This document shows, in pieces, positions 1 through 7,660 of a stretch of 64,000 nt of DNA. Every line of letters begins with the position of its first letter. The first letter of the stretch is position 1. Position numbers and translations under genes: made by a program. Source of the stretch: Clostridium sp. M62/1 (GTDB lineage Bacteria > Bacillota > Clostridia > Lachnospirales > Lachnospiraceae); NCBI RefSeq assembly GCF_020736365.1, contig NZ_CP085988.1, forward strand, positions 1,928,001 through 1,992,000, written 5' to 3'. The notes below the pieces were generated by a model. The model was not told the DNA's origin and did not search any database. It saw only the letters and a program-made list of their open reading frames with translations.

Positions 1-557
1 TTCCGGGACACAGATTTTTGAGACAGCTCAAATATGTGATTCTGGTACTGTTTGTCATCCTCCTGCCGTCGGCTGTGGCGGGAATAACGGGCAACGGGGA
101 GCCGTGGTTCTGCAAATACATCTGTCCCAGCGGGACACTGATGGGAGGAATTCCGCTGGCGCTGGGAAATCCGCTGCTGCGCTCCGCCATAGGCACTCTG
201 TTTTCGTGGAAAATGTTTCTGCTGATTCTGACCGTGGTTCTCTCAGTCAAATATTACAGACCGTTCTGCAAATACGTATGTCCTCTCGGGGCGATTTACG
301 GACTGTTTAACCCGGTGGCCCTGTACCGGCTTCAGGTGGACGAAAATAAGTGCATCGGCTGCAAGTCCTGCCAGAGGGCCTGCAAAATGGATATTAAGGT
401 CTGGGAAAAGCCCAACAGCGCGGAATGCATACGCTGCGGCGACTGCAGGACAGCATGTCCCACAGGGGCGCTCACTTCCGGCTTTCGCCTGCACGGGCAG
501 GAGGAGAAGGAGAGACGGGCAGCAGGGCAGGAAAAAAACGAGAGAGGAGCAGTCTAA
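1..557 (+). CDS. Membrane 4Fe-4S protein, NapH/MauN-like (5' partial)
   Basis: The reading frame is open to the left edge, so this is the C-terminal part of a longer protein; the TTG at 18 is probably not the real start. Two hydrophobic segments are each followed by a CxxxCP motif (near residues 32 and 83 counted from the TTG). The tail carries two ferredoxin-type clusters (CIGCKSCQRAC and CIRCGDCRTACP). This layout is that of NapH/MauN-type membrane iron-sulfur proteins, which pass electrons between quinols or flavoproteins and a redox partner at the cytoplasmic membrane. The partner and substrate cannot be told, because the upstream neighbours lie outside the window. The last ~20 residues are highly charged. 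A strong terminator follows. Confidence 0.75.
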   Translation, partial: PGHRFLRQLKYVILVLFVILLPSAVAGITGNGEPWFCKYICPSGTLMGGIPLALGNPLLRSAIGTLFSWKMFLLILTVVLSVKYYRPFCKYVCPLGAIYGLFNPVALYRLQVDENKCIGCKSCQRACKMDIKVWEKPNSAECIRCGDCRTACPTGALTSGFRLHGQEEKERRAAGQEKNERGAV

Positions 558-666
558 TCGATTTATGGAAGCAGAGCGCGCTGAAAAGCTGCTGAGAAAA
601 TATTCCGCTGCCTGTCAGAAAGCCGGGTGGGAAGACAGCAGGCGAATGCGGAAATAGAAAAAGTCA

Positions 667-719
667 GAAACAGGAGGACGTTTTGTGCCGGTGAAAGCCA
701 CAAAACGTCCTCCTGTTTC
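667..719. terminator. Bidirectional intrinsic terminator
   Basis: A perfect 21-bp inverted repeat (667-687 and 699-719) with an 11-base loop sits between two convergent genes. A T-rich tract follows on the plus strand (CTTTTTAAT) and another on the minus strand (CTGACTTTTTC), so it can end both the 4Fe-4S gene and the trp transporter operon. Confidence 0.85.
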
Positions 720-771
720 CTTTTTAATCTTTTCTTCTCAATCGTTTCTTTTAACCTTTTTCTCTCAGCCT

Positions 772-1545
772 TTAATTTCCGCACTCAATGCTGATTTCAT
801 TGAACTTTTCGAGAATATCCTCTACCTTCACGGCGGATTTTTCCGCGGCATTTTTGTCCATGACTGCCTGACCCTGGTGCATCATGAGAAGGCGGCTGCC
901 GTACTCGACCGCATATCTGAGATTGTGGGTGACCATGATTGTAGTCAGCTTTTTCTCCTTCACAATCTTGTCAGTCAGCTCCATAATAATTTCTGCCGTC
1001 TTCGGATCGAGAGCTGCTGTGTGTTCGTCGAGAATCAGAAATTCGATGGGAGTCATCGTCGACATGAGAAGAGCCATAGCCTGCCTCTGGCCTCCGGAGA
1101 GGACGCCGGCCTTCACATCCAGCTTATCCTCAAGTCCCAGCCCCAGGAGCTTCAGATTTTCCCGGTAAAAGTCAATCCGCTTCCGGTTTGTTCCCCAGCG
1201 CAGGTTAAAGGGCTTTCCCTTTGTGTCTGCCAGAGACATATTTTCAAGGATTGTCATGTTAGGGCAGGTTCCCATAGAAGGGTTCTGAAAGACCCGGCCG
1301 ATGACCCTCTGCCGTTTGTATTCCGGCATTTTTGAAATGTCGGTTCCGTTGATGAGGATGCTTCCCGCATCTACGGGGATGCTTCCGCAGATGATGTTCA
1401 GGAGAGAGGTCTTGCCGGAGCCGTTGCTGCCCACTACAGAGACGAACTCACCCTGGCGGACAGTCAGACTGAAATCCTCAAACAGGCACATCTCATTGAC
1501 GGTTCCCTGATTGTAAAATTTTCTGATATGTTTGATTTCCAGCAT
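772..1545 (-). CDS. trpZ: ABC transporter ATP-binding protein (tryptophan uptake, TrpZ-like)
   Basis: A 257-residue ABC ATPase: Walker A GSNGSGKT at 39-46, signature LSGGQ at 149-153, Walker B LILDE near 170, and the switch His in MVTHN. It is the last gene of a three-gene minus-strand operon (substrate-binding protein, permease, ATPase). It starts directly after the permease stop, so translational coupling is likely. The family is the one paired with BPD_transp_2 permeases and ABC_sub_bind proteins. Assignment to tryptophan rests on the operon's T-box with a TGG specifier, not on this protein. A strong bidirectional terminator follows the gene. Confidence 0.85.
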   Translation of the reverse strand: MLEIKHIRKFYNQGTVNEMCLFEDFSLTVRQGEFVSVVGSNGSGKTSLLNIICGSIPVDAGSILINGTDISKMPEYKRQRVIGRVFQNPSMGTCPNMTILENMSLADTKGKPFNLRWGTNRKRIDFYRENLKLLGLGLEDKLDVKAGVLSGGQRQAMALLMSTMTPIEFLILDEHTAALDPKTAEIIMELTDKIVKEKKLTTIMVTHNLRYAVEYGSRLLMMHQGQAVMDKNAAEKSAVKVEDILEKFNEISIECGN

Positions 1546-2436
1546 TTATCTCACCTTCTTTCTCGCGGAGCGATCACTTAACACAAGGATGATCAGGAAC
1601 ATGGCGGCGATGACGAACTTGTTGTTTGAAGTGTTGATGCCGAAGTTCTGTGCCACATTCATGGCCAGGGAGGTACAGGCCTTGTAGAGAATGGAGCCGA
1701 GGATGACTGCGGTGGTAGTTCTCAGGAATCCCAGCTTTGCAAAGAGCTTTGTTCCGATAATCACGCTTGCAAGGCCTGTGACAATGGTTCCTGTCCCGAC
1801 GCTGATCTCGAAAAAGCCCTGCTGCTGGCAGAATACGCAGCCTGCCAGAGCAGCCAGCCCGTTGGCCAGGGCCAGTCCGATAATTTTTACGGTGCCTTTA
1901 TCTTTGGCCAGAGCCGTCACAAGGGTTTCATTGTCGCCGGCGGCCCGCAGAAGCAGGCCGGAGCGCGTCTTCAGATACAGATCTAAAAGGAGCTTTACGA
2001 TCAGTACAATCACAAGCAGGATGGCCGCTACCGTAATGTCAAAGGTGCGGTTGGACAGGGCGGAGGTCATCTCGTTCTCAAAGATGGTTTCCTGACTGTA
2101 GATAGGGAGGTTTGCCTTGTTCCCCGCCACGATCAGGTTGATGGAGTACAGACCGGTCATGACAATGATTCCGGACAGCAGATCCCTGACTTTGAGCTTC
2201 ACATGGATCAGGCCTGTCACTGTCCCGGCCAGAGCTCCCGCGAGAAAAGCCAAAGGAAGAGTGAGCCAGGCGGGAACTCCTGCTATGATGGCGGCAGCTG
2301 TCACAGCTGCGCCGAAGGGAAAGGTGCTGTCAACGGACAGATCCGGAAAGTCCAGGATGCTGTAGGTGATATATACGCCAAGAGCCATCAGCGAGTAGAT
2401 GAGACCCTGGATGAGGATGGAAAGAAAAATGGTCAT
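1546..2436 (-). CDS. trpY: ABC transporter permease (tryptophan uptake, TrpY-like)
   Basis: A strongly hydrophobic 296-residue protein with about eight or nine predicted membrane segments, of the branched-chain-amino-acid-type permease family (BPD_transp_2). It forms the membrane channel for the neighbouring ATPase and lipoprotein. I chose the ATG at 2436 rather than the longer in-frame start at 2475: a GAGGT ribosome binding site precedes it, and the extra N-terminal residues would be encoded by a duplicated piece of the upstream gene's end. The substrate is inferred as tryptophan from the T-box. The operon order (binding protein, permease, ATPase) matches the described trpXYZ arrangement. 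Confidence 0.85.
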   Translation of the reverse strand: MTIFLSILIQGLIYSLMALGVYITYSILDFPDLSVDSTFPFGAAVTAAAIIAGVPAWLTLPLAFLAGALAGTVTGLIHVKLKVRDLLSGIIVMTGLYSINLIVAGNKANLPIYSQETIFENEMTSALSNRTFDITVAAILLVIVLIVKLLLDLYLKTRSGLLLRAAGDNETLVTALAKDKGTVKIIGLALANGLAALAGCVFCQQQGFFEISVGTGTIVTGLASVIIGTKLFAKLGFLRTTTAVILGSILYKACTSLAMNVAQNFGINTSNNKFVIAAMFLIILVLSDRSARKKVR

Positions 2437-2447
2437 GTGTGTTACCT

Positions 2448-2505
2448 CATTTCTGCTACTGTGCAATCTCGTCAAACATTTCTGCTACTGTGCAATCTCG
2501 TCAAA
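2448..2505. repeat. 29-bp exact tandem duplication at the trpX/trpY junction
   Basis: The same 29 bases occur at 2448-2476 and 2477-2505, followed by a further 9-base partial copy. On the minus strand the unit encodes the last residues and stop codon of the binding protein, so a second, untranslated copy of the gene end lies between trpX and trpY. The pattern fits recent replication slippage. Confidence 0.95.
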
Positions 2506-3591
2506 CATTTCTGCCGCACTGTCTGTCAGCTCTTCTGGAAGGGTGATGCCCAGATTCTCAGCGACTGCAGTGTTACCGTAGAAGGATGCGCCCTCTATAA
2601 GCTCGTAAGGCATTTCGCTTGCTTTGGTCTCGCCCTTTAAAACCTTTGCAGCCATGCGTCCGGTCTGCTCTCCCAGAGCCACATAGTCAAGTCCCATGGC
2701 AGCCAGACAGCCCTTTTTAACCTGCTCAATCTCGCTTCCGAATACGGGGATGCCATTTTTATTGGCAGCGTCCAGGACAACCGGAAGGGAGCTTACCACA
2801 TTGTTGTCAGTCAGATTGCTGATGCAGTCCACCTTTGCAGCCAGCTGTTCTGCAGCCAGCGGGATGTCTGCCACTGTGGAAATGCCGCTTTCCACAATCT
2901 CAAGGCCGTATTCCGGAGCAGCCTGTTTGTATTCCTCGATGGCGGCCTGGGAGTTGACCTCATTGGTGCTGTAGAGGATTCCCACGGTCTTTGCCTCCGG
3001 AAGAAGCTTACGGATCATGGAGAGCTGCTCGGAAACGGGGAGCTTGTCGCTGGTTCCGGTGATCTCACCTACCGGCATCTGATCCTCCGTGGCAAGCTCT
3101 GCAAGCACCGGATCCGTGACGGCGGTGTAAACAACGGGAATGTCGGTTCTCTTTGTCACTCCGTATGCGCTCTGGGCGATGGGAGTTGCGATGGCGCAGA
3201 TGAGATCCACGTCATTGGAGACAAAGTTTGTGATAATCTGGCCGGAGAGGGAACCGTCGCCGTTGGCGTTTTCGTAGATGATTTTCAGGTTTTCATTCTC
3301 CACAAAGCCCTCATCGGCGAGACCCTTCAGGAAGCCTTCCCGGCAGTTGTCCAGTGAACCGTGAACGGCGTACTGGGCGATGCCGATGGTATATTCTCCG
3401 TCGGCAAGGGGAGCTGTATTTCCTGCCTCTTCTGCAGCTTTAGTGCCCGCGGTGTCTGTCTCTGCCGCTGCGGTTTCTGCCGTTTTGCTTTCCCCTGGGT
3501 TTGCTGTTCCACTGTCTGAACCGGAGCATCCGGAGAGGACGGCTGCGGTCATGGCGCTGATTAATAAGGCTGCGATGGTTCTCTTTCTCAT
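2485..3591 (-). CDS. trpX: ABC transporter substrate-binding lipoprotein (TrpX-like)
   Basis: A 368-residue lipoprotein: the signal peptide ends in LSGC with the lipidated Cys at 22, followed by a low-complexity Ala/Thr/Glu linker and a periplasmic-binding fold of the ABC_sub_bind family (begins around YTIGIAQYAVHGSLDNCREG). It captures the substrate outside the membrane and delivers it to the permease. The start is the ATG at 3591, preceded by GGAGG at 3600-3604; a TTG start further up would place the ribosome binding site inside the gene. It is the first gene after a tryptophan T-box, which supports tryptophan (or a close analogue) as substrate. The 3' end is duplicated in tandem. Confidence 0.87.
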   Translation of the reverse strand: MRKRTIAALLISAMTAAVLSGCSGSDSGTANPGESKTAETAAAETDTAGTKAAEEAGNTAPLADGEYTIGIAQYAVHGSLDNCREGFLKGLADEGFVENENLKIIYENANGDGSLSGQIITNFVSNDVDLICAIATPIAQSAYGVTKRTDIPVVYTAVTDPVLAELATEDQMPVGEITGTSDKLPVSEQLSMIRKLLPEAKTVGILYSTNEVNSQAAIEEYKQAAPEYGLEIVESGISTVADIPLAAEQLAAKVDCISNLTDNNVVSSLPVVLDAANKNGIPVFGSEIEQVKKGCLAAMGLDYVALGEQTGRMAAKVLKGETKASEMPYELIEGASFYGNTAVAENLGITLPEELTDSAAEMFDEIAQ

Positions 3592-3659
3592 AGTACATAC
3601 CTCCAAAATAATAGAATTGTGATTATGCTGTACTGGAAGGAGTGTAAGGGGAAAGCGGC

Positions 3660-3950
3660 AGTTAAATAAAAAGTCCCAGACACAGTTTCCTGTATCTGGG
3701 ACGAATTAACAAATCCGCGGTACCACCCAAAATTGACATAGAGTCCACTCTTTCATATACCAACATATATGCCGCGAAGATAACGGTTGCGGTTTCCGTC
3801 ATTCCCTACCTCAGCGAAAGCTGTATCTGGAATGCCCTCAAAAGTCCATTCGGCCGGCTGTGTCATACCGCGCTTCCACCTGTCCGCGGCTCTCTGTGAT
3901 GCAACAATCTGGCTTACTTCTCTTTCTCAACGGTTTGTTTTATTGAACCC
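3660..3950 (-). promoter_or_regulatory. Tryptophan T-box leader (specifier TGG)
   Basis: Read on the minus strand, this is a full T-box leader. A Stem I with an AGTA-type internal loop motif leads to the specifier region GAA-TGG-ACTTTTGA, with TGG at 3846-3848 on the plus map. The conserved T-box TGGGTGGTACCGCGG follows (3715-3729), then a terminator hairpin. Uncharged tRNA-Trp should favour the antiterminator and switch on the trpXYZ operon when tryptophan is scarce. The specifier position is judged by analogy with other leaders of the form GAA-codon-xCTTTTGA. Confidence 0.9.
3665..3702 (-). terminator. T-box terminator hairpin
   Basis: A 13-bp stem (one mismatch) at 3673-3702 is followed on the minus strand by a T run (3665-3672). 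It is the regulated terminator of the tryptophan T-box, placed about 75 bases before the trpX start. Confidence 0.9.
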
Positions 3951-3976
3951 TATCCTAATACTTTTCGAGCTGTTTG

Positions 3977-4720
3977 TCAATAGGGAATTTCAAACGGGAC
4001 GATTTCATCCAAGAGGGTTACGGTTACAATATCCGTCCCATTTTCTGGTTTCAGCTGTGAAAGGTCGTACTGGAGCTGTAAAACTTTTTCTGCTGTTTTA
4101 TCTGTCCAGATGCTGACAGCTATATCACCCGAGAAATCGGAAAGGTAAGAGGTATCCCCATCAGAAAGCCCGCTCAAGTTTGCCTGGTCTCTGGAGAACA
4201 CCTCTATCGGGCAGGTTCCGTCGAAACGGAGAGCCTTGCGATTGCATAGCGTAGATTTTCCGGCATATTTCCAGTTGTCAACGACCTTTAAATCGGTTCC
4301 CCTGATAGAAAATGAAACGGTTTTCAAATAATCTTTCAAGGAAAAATTTTCCAGTTTTTCTTTTTTCCATGTATTATTTTCTCCATTTCTGTAGAAAAAC
4401 CAGCCTGTCCTGTCTTTTGCATAGTATTGGGGGCGAAAGGTTATGTCTGTTTCAGGATCAAAAAGACAAGTTTCTATTGCATCCGAAGGCGTAGAAATAT
4501 ATGTATTTTTAATCGTATTTTTTTCTACTTCACCATTCAGATGTACGTGACAGTATGTTTTCAAAAAAGAAAAAGAATCCTGTGCGCTTAAGTCAGAACA
4601 AATCTTCTCGCTGGAAAAGGAAACAGGAGCGGGGTGACGATACAGCGCAGACAGGCTGCAAAAAAATAAAAAAATAACTGCCAAAATAAGGAGAGTCATT
4701 TTATTTTTATGTGACAGCAT
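3977..4720 (-). CDS. Membrane-anchored extracellular protein of unknown function
   Basis: A 247-residue protein I do not recognise. The N-terminus has a short basic stretch, then one hydrophobic segment (residues ~9-26, ending near FFCSLSAL). This could be an uncleaved anchor or a lipoprotein signal with an atypical lipobox. The remainder is polar and rich in Ser/Thr/Asp, as in secreted domains. A GAGGAG site lies five bases before the ATG. It lies between aroA and the trp T-box on the same strand, but its base composition is clearly more AT-rich than its neighbours. That hints at a separate origin, and nothing here ties it to aromatic amino acid metabolism. Confidence 0.6.
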   Translation of the reverse strand: MLSHKNKMTLLILAVIFLFFCSLSALYRHPAPVSFSSEKICSDLSAQDSFSFLKTYCHVHLNGEVEKNTIKNTYISTPSDAIETCLFDPETDITFRPQYYAKDRTGWFFYRNGENNTWKKEKLENFSLKDYLKTVSFSIRGTDLKVVDNWKYAGKSTLCNRKALRFDGTCPIEVFSRDQANLSGLSDGDTSYLSDFSGDIAVSIWTDKTAEKVLQLQYDLSQLKPENGTDIVTVTLLDEIVPFEIPY

Positions 4721-4812
4721 AAAGACTCCTCGCGAAAACTGATGTGAACAGTTTCTTTGCTGCCGGTCAATCTGGCCGGCGGTGTTTCTGTATCAGCTGT
4801 TGCCTCTCTGCT

Positions 4813-6096
4813 CTACCGGCAGCAGAGCCGTTTCAGATCCCCATAGAAGCCAGGATAGGAGATGGATACGCAGTCCGCATCGAGAATCTCTGTCTGGCCG
4901 GAAGCGGCGAGAGCCGTGACGGCGAAGGTCATGGCGATGCGGTGATCCTTTCGGCTGTCGATGACAGCCCCGTGGAGAGGTGAGCCTCCATGGATAATCA
5001 TTCCGTCTGCCGTCTCCTCCACCCTTGCCCCCATGGCCGAGAGACCTTCCGTCATGACGGCAATTCGGTTGGATTCCTTCACCTTCAGCTCAGCGGCATC
5101 GCGGATGACTGTTTTTCCGTCAGCCAGACAGGCCATGGCGGCGATGACGGGAAGCTCGTCGATGAGGGTTGGGATGACCGCCCCGCCAATCTCCGTTCCG
5201 TGGAGGGAAGAGTGGCGCACCAGCAGATCTGCCACAGGCTCGCCGCTTCCGGCAGACGGGTTGAGAATCTCAATATCAGCCCCCATGCTGCGGCAGACGG
5301 TGAGAATTCCGTCACGGGTGGGATTGATTCCCACATTCCGGATCAGAAGCTCCGAGCCGGGAACCATCAAAGCTGCGGCGATGAAAAAGGCCGCGGAGGA
5401 AATGTCCCCGGGAACGGAAATTTTCTGGCCCAACAGCTCTCTGGCAGGCCTCAGAACGGCAGTGGTTCCCTCTGTCCTTACGTCTGCGCCGAAGTGGGCA
5501 AGCATCAGCTCGCTGTGGTTTCTGGACAGATAAGGCTCCGTCACCCGCGTCTCCCCCTCTGCGTAGAGGCCGGCCAGCAGGACGGCGGATTTGACCTGGG
5601 CGGAGGCCACCGGGGACTGGTAGGAAATTCCATGGAGGCGCTGACCCTCGATGAAAAGGGGGGCGCAGCCGTTGTTATTTACACTTTTGATGGAAGCACC
5701 CATCTGGCTGAGGGGAGTGATAATGCGCTTCATGGGGCGCTTTCTGATCGATTCGTCTCCGGTCAGGGTGACGCAGAAAGGCTGGGCAGAGAGAAGGCCG
5801 GAGAGAAGACGGGTCGTTGTCCCGCTGTTGCCGCAGTCCAGCACCCCGTCCGGCTCTTTAAGCCCGTGCATTCCGTTTCCGAAAACCAGCACCCGCTCCC
5901 CTCTGTTTTCGATGGAAACTCCCATGCGCTCAAAGCAAGAGATGGTGGAAAGGCAGTCTGCCCCCTGGAGAAATCCGTCAATCTCGGTAAGACCCTTGGC
6001 AATGGCGCCGAACATGACGCTGCGGTGGGAGATGGATTTGTCGCCGGGAACGGTGACTTCGCCCCGTAGACCGTGATTCTGAGTGGAAAATATCAT
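4813..6096 (-). CDS. aroA: 3-phosphoshikimate 1-carboxyvinyltransferase (EPSP synthase)
   Basis: AroA joins phosphoenolpyruvate to shikimate-3-phosphate, the sixth step of the shikimate pathway, in the cytoplasm. The 427-residue length is normal. Recognisable motifs are GDKSISHRSVMFGAIA near the N-terminus (substrate-binding Lys/Ser/Arg), the NSGTT loop (DCGNSGTTTRLLSG) near residue 90, and VKESNRI near 340. A GGAGG ribosome binding site precedes the ATG. The gene follows tyrA by about 35 bases on the same strand, so the two are probably co-transcribed. The nearby Trp T-box lies downstream and controls the transporter, not aroA. Confidence 0.95.
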   Translation of the reverse strand: MIFSTQNHGLRGEVTVPGDKSISHRSVMFGAIAKGLTEIDGFLQGADCLSTISCFERMGVSIENRGERVLVFGNGMHGLKEPDGVLDCGNSGTTTRLLSGLLSAQPFCVTLTGDESIRKRPMKRIITPLSQMGASIKSVNNNGCAPLFIEGQRLHGISYQSPVASAQVKSAVLLAGLYAEGETRVTEPYLSRNHSELMLAHFGADVRTEGTTAVLRPARELLGQKISVPGDISSAAFFIAAALMVPGSELLIRNVGINPTRDGILTVCRSMGADIEILNPSAGSGEPVADLLVRHSSLHGTEIGGAVIPTLIDELPVIAAMACLADGKTVIRDAAELKVKESNRIAVMTEGLSAMGARVEETADGMIIHGGSPLHGAVIDSRKDHRIAMTFAVTALAASGQTEILDADCVSISYPGFYGDLKRLCCR

Positions 6097-6131
6097 GTGT
6101 AACCTCCTGATAATATAAGTGAAAAGCCAGA

Positions 6132-7229
6132 TTAAAAGTTAAACAGGGTGTAGTTATATTTTTTCAGCCTGTCCCATGCAGCCTGCCTGGCCGCCTCATC
6201 GTAAAAGGTAATGGAGAGGGCCCCCTCGCCTCCCTCCCGGTTGTGGTTGATTCCGATGTTTTTGATGCTGATCCCCTTTCCGGCCAGAATGGCGGAGATG
6301 ATGGAGATGGCTCCCGGTTCATCACAGACGTCCACAGAGAAGGAGTAATCCGGAGAAATAGGGCCGGATGTTCTCTTCTCGAAGGAGTCCCGGTATGTTC
6401 TTGCTGTCTCAAACAGATTTCTCACAGCAGGGCTGTCGTGCCCCTTAAGCTGGACAAGGATCTGCTGGAGAGATCCGATATACTCTTCAAGCATGGATGC
6501 GATGTTGCTGCTGTTGGTCATGCAGATCTGCTCCCACATGACAGGGGAAGCAGAGGCGATTCTGGTAATATCCTTGAAGCCGCCTGCGGCCAGCTGCTTC
6601 ATCATGCCGCTCTCCTTATCGTCCTCCCGGACCAGGTTTACCAGGCTGGAAGCAATGAGGTGGGGCAGATGGCTGACGGCGGCCACGATCCTGTCGTGTT
6701 CCCTGAAATCCAGGACAATGGGAATGGCTCCGATCAGAGAGGCAAGCTCTGTCATAAGGGCGGTGGAGGAGGCAGGGGTCTGCTCAGTAGGAGTAAGGAT
6801 GTAATAGGCATTTTCCAGCAGATGATCCGTCGAATTCTCATAGCCGGTTTTCTCAGATCCGGCCATGGGATGTCCGCCGATAAAGGATTCTTCCATGGAG
6901 AGAGCTCTGGCCGCCTCGTGGATCTGCGTCTTGGTGCTCCCCACATCCGTCACAATGGCGCCGGGCTTCAGGTAAGGCTGCAGCTGCCTCAGATATTCTT
7001 CGTTATACTCTACCGGTGTGCACAGAAAGATAATGTCGCATTGCCGCAGAGGTTCTCCGATTCCGTCCAAAACGATATCCACAGCGCCGTCCCGGCTGGC
7101 AGTAAGCAGCGTTTCCCGTGTGCGCATATAGGCCATGATGACCGTAGAGGGCGCACGTTTTTTGAGCGCTCTGGCAATGGAGCCTCCAATCAGCCCGAGA
7201 CCGATAAAGCCTGCTGTTATATTCTGCAT
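6132..7229 (-). CDS. tyrA: Prephenate dehydrogenase with C-terminal ACT domain
   Basis: TyrA oxidises prephenate to 4-hydroxyphenylpyruvate with NAD, committing chorismate flow to tyrosine. The N-terminus has the dinucleotide-binding GLGLIGGSIARAL, and a GGHPMAGSE catalytic-region motif lies near residue 120. An ACT-type regulatory domain occupies the last ~70 residues (SFSVDVCDEPGAISIISAIL), which usually mediates feedback by tyrosine. The 365-residue length is normal for the ACT-fused form. It is first in a likely tyrA-aroA operon. Upstream on the minus strand is a candidate promoter whose -10 box overlaps a 7-bp inverted repeat. Confidence 0.93.
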   Translation of the reverse strand: MQNITAGFIGLGLIGGSIARALKKRAPSTVIMAYMRTRETLLTASRDGAVDIVLDGIGEPLRQCDIIFLCTPVEYNEEYLRQLQPYLKPGAIVTDVGSTKTQIHEAARALSMEESFIGGHPMAGSEKTGYENSTDHLLENAYYILTPTEQTPASSTALMTELASLIGAIPIVLDFREHDRIVAAVSHLPHLIASSLVNLVREDDKESGMMKQLAAGGFKDITRIASASPVMWEQICMTNSSNIASMLEEYIGSLQQILVQLKGHDSPAVRNLFETARTYRDSFEKRTSGPISPDYSFSVDVCDEPGAISIISAILAGKGISIKNIGINHNREGGEGALSITFYDEAARQAAWDRLKKYNYTLFNF

Positions 7230-7311
7230 GTCTTGTGTCCTCCTGTAAAACTTTTAAATGGTGTGTTGTGCAGCCTGTTTCAGGCTCCATTTTCTATTCT
7301 GTCCAGAAATA

Positions 7312-7349
7312 TGGTAAAACAAGTTTACCACACCAGGCAGACATGTCAA
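7312..7349 (-). promoter_or_regulatory. Candidate tyrA promoter with overlapping palindrome
   Basis: On the minus strand TTGACA (7344-7349) and TAAACT (7322-7327) are 16 bases apart, about 95 bases before tyrA. The -10 box lies inside the inverted repeat TGGTAAA-N5-TTTACCA (7312-7330), a natural position for a repressor operator. No cognate regulator is seen nearby. Confidence 0.55.
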
Positions 7350-7590
7350 TATTTTGTCAGGGGGAAAGGAGCTAAAAATCAGGAAGGTAACGCCGAAACA
7401 GGCGGAAACATGGGTCTGAGTTTTGTAAAAAAGCGCGGAATTTGTCAGTATTAAGCTGGGTGTCAATCAATTAAATCGTTTTGATTGGTGAAATAACAAA
7501 TAATTTTGGGATAATGAACAGAAAAAAACTTTGATGAACGGGACTTTCACAAAATATCAAAAGAAATATTGTATAAAATGCACATTTAAC

Positions 7591-7619
7591 TTGAAATTTT
7601 CTCTATTTTCTTGTAAAAT
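7591..7619 (+). promoter_or_regulatory. Promoter of the EF-G-like gene
   Basis: TTGAAA (7591-7596), a 17-base spacer and TAAAAT (7614-7619) lie about 40 bases before the EF-G-like start. The intergenic region 7230-7660 is AT-rich, holds this promoter and the divergent tyrA promoter, and shows no further gene. Confidence 0.65.
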
Positions 7620-7660
7620 ATACTCATGGACTAAAATTTATCTACGGGAGGGATTTTAAT

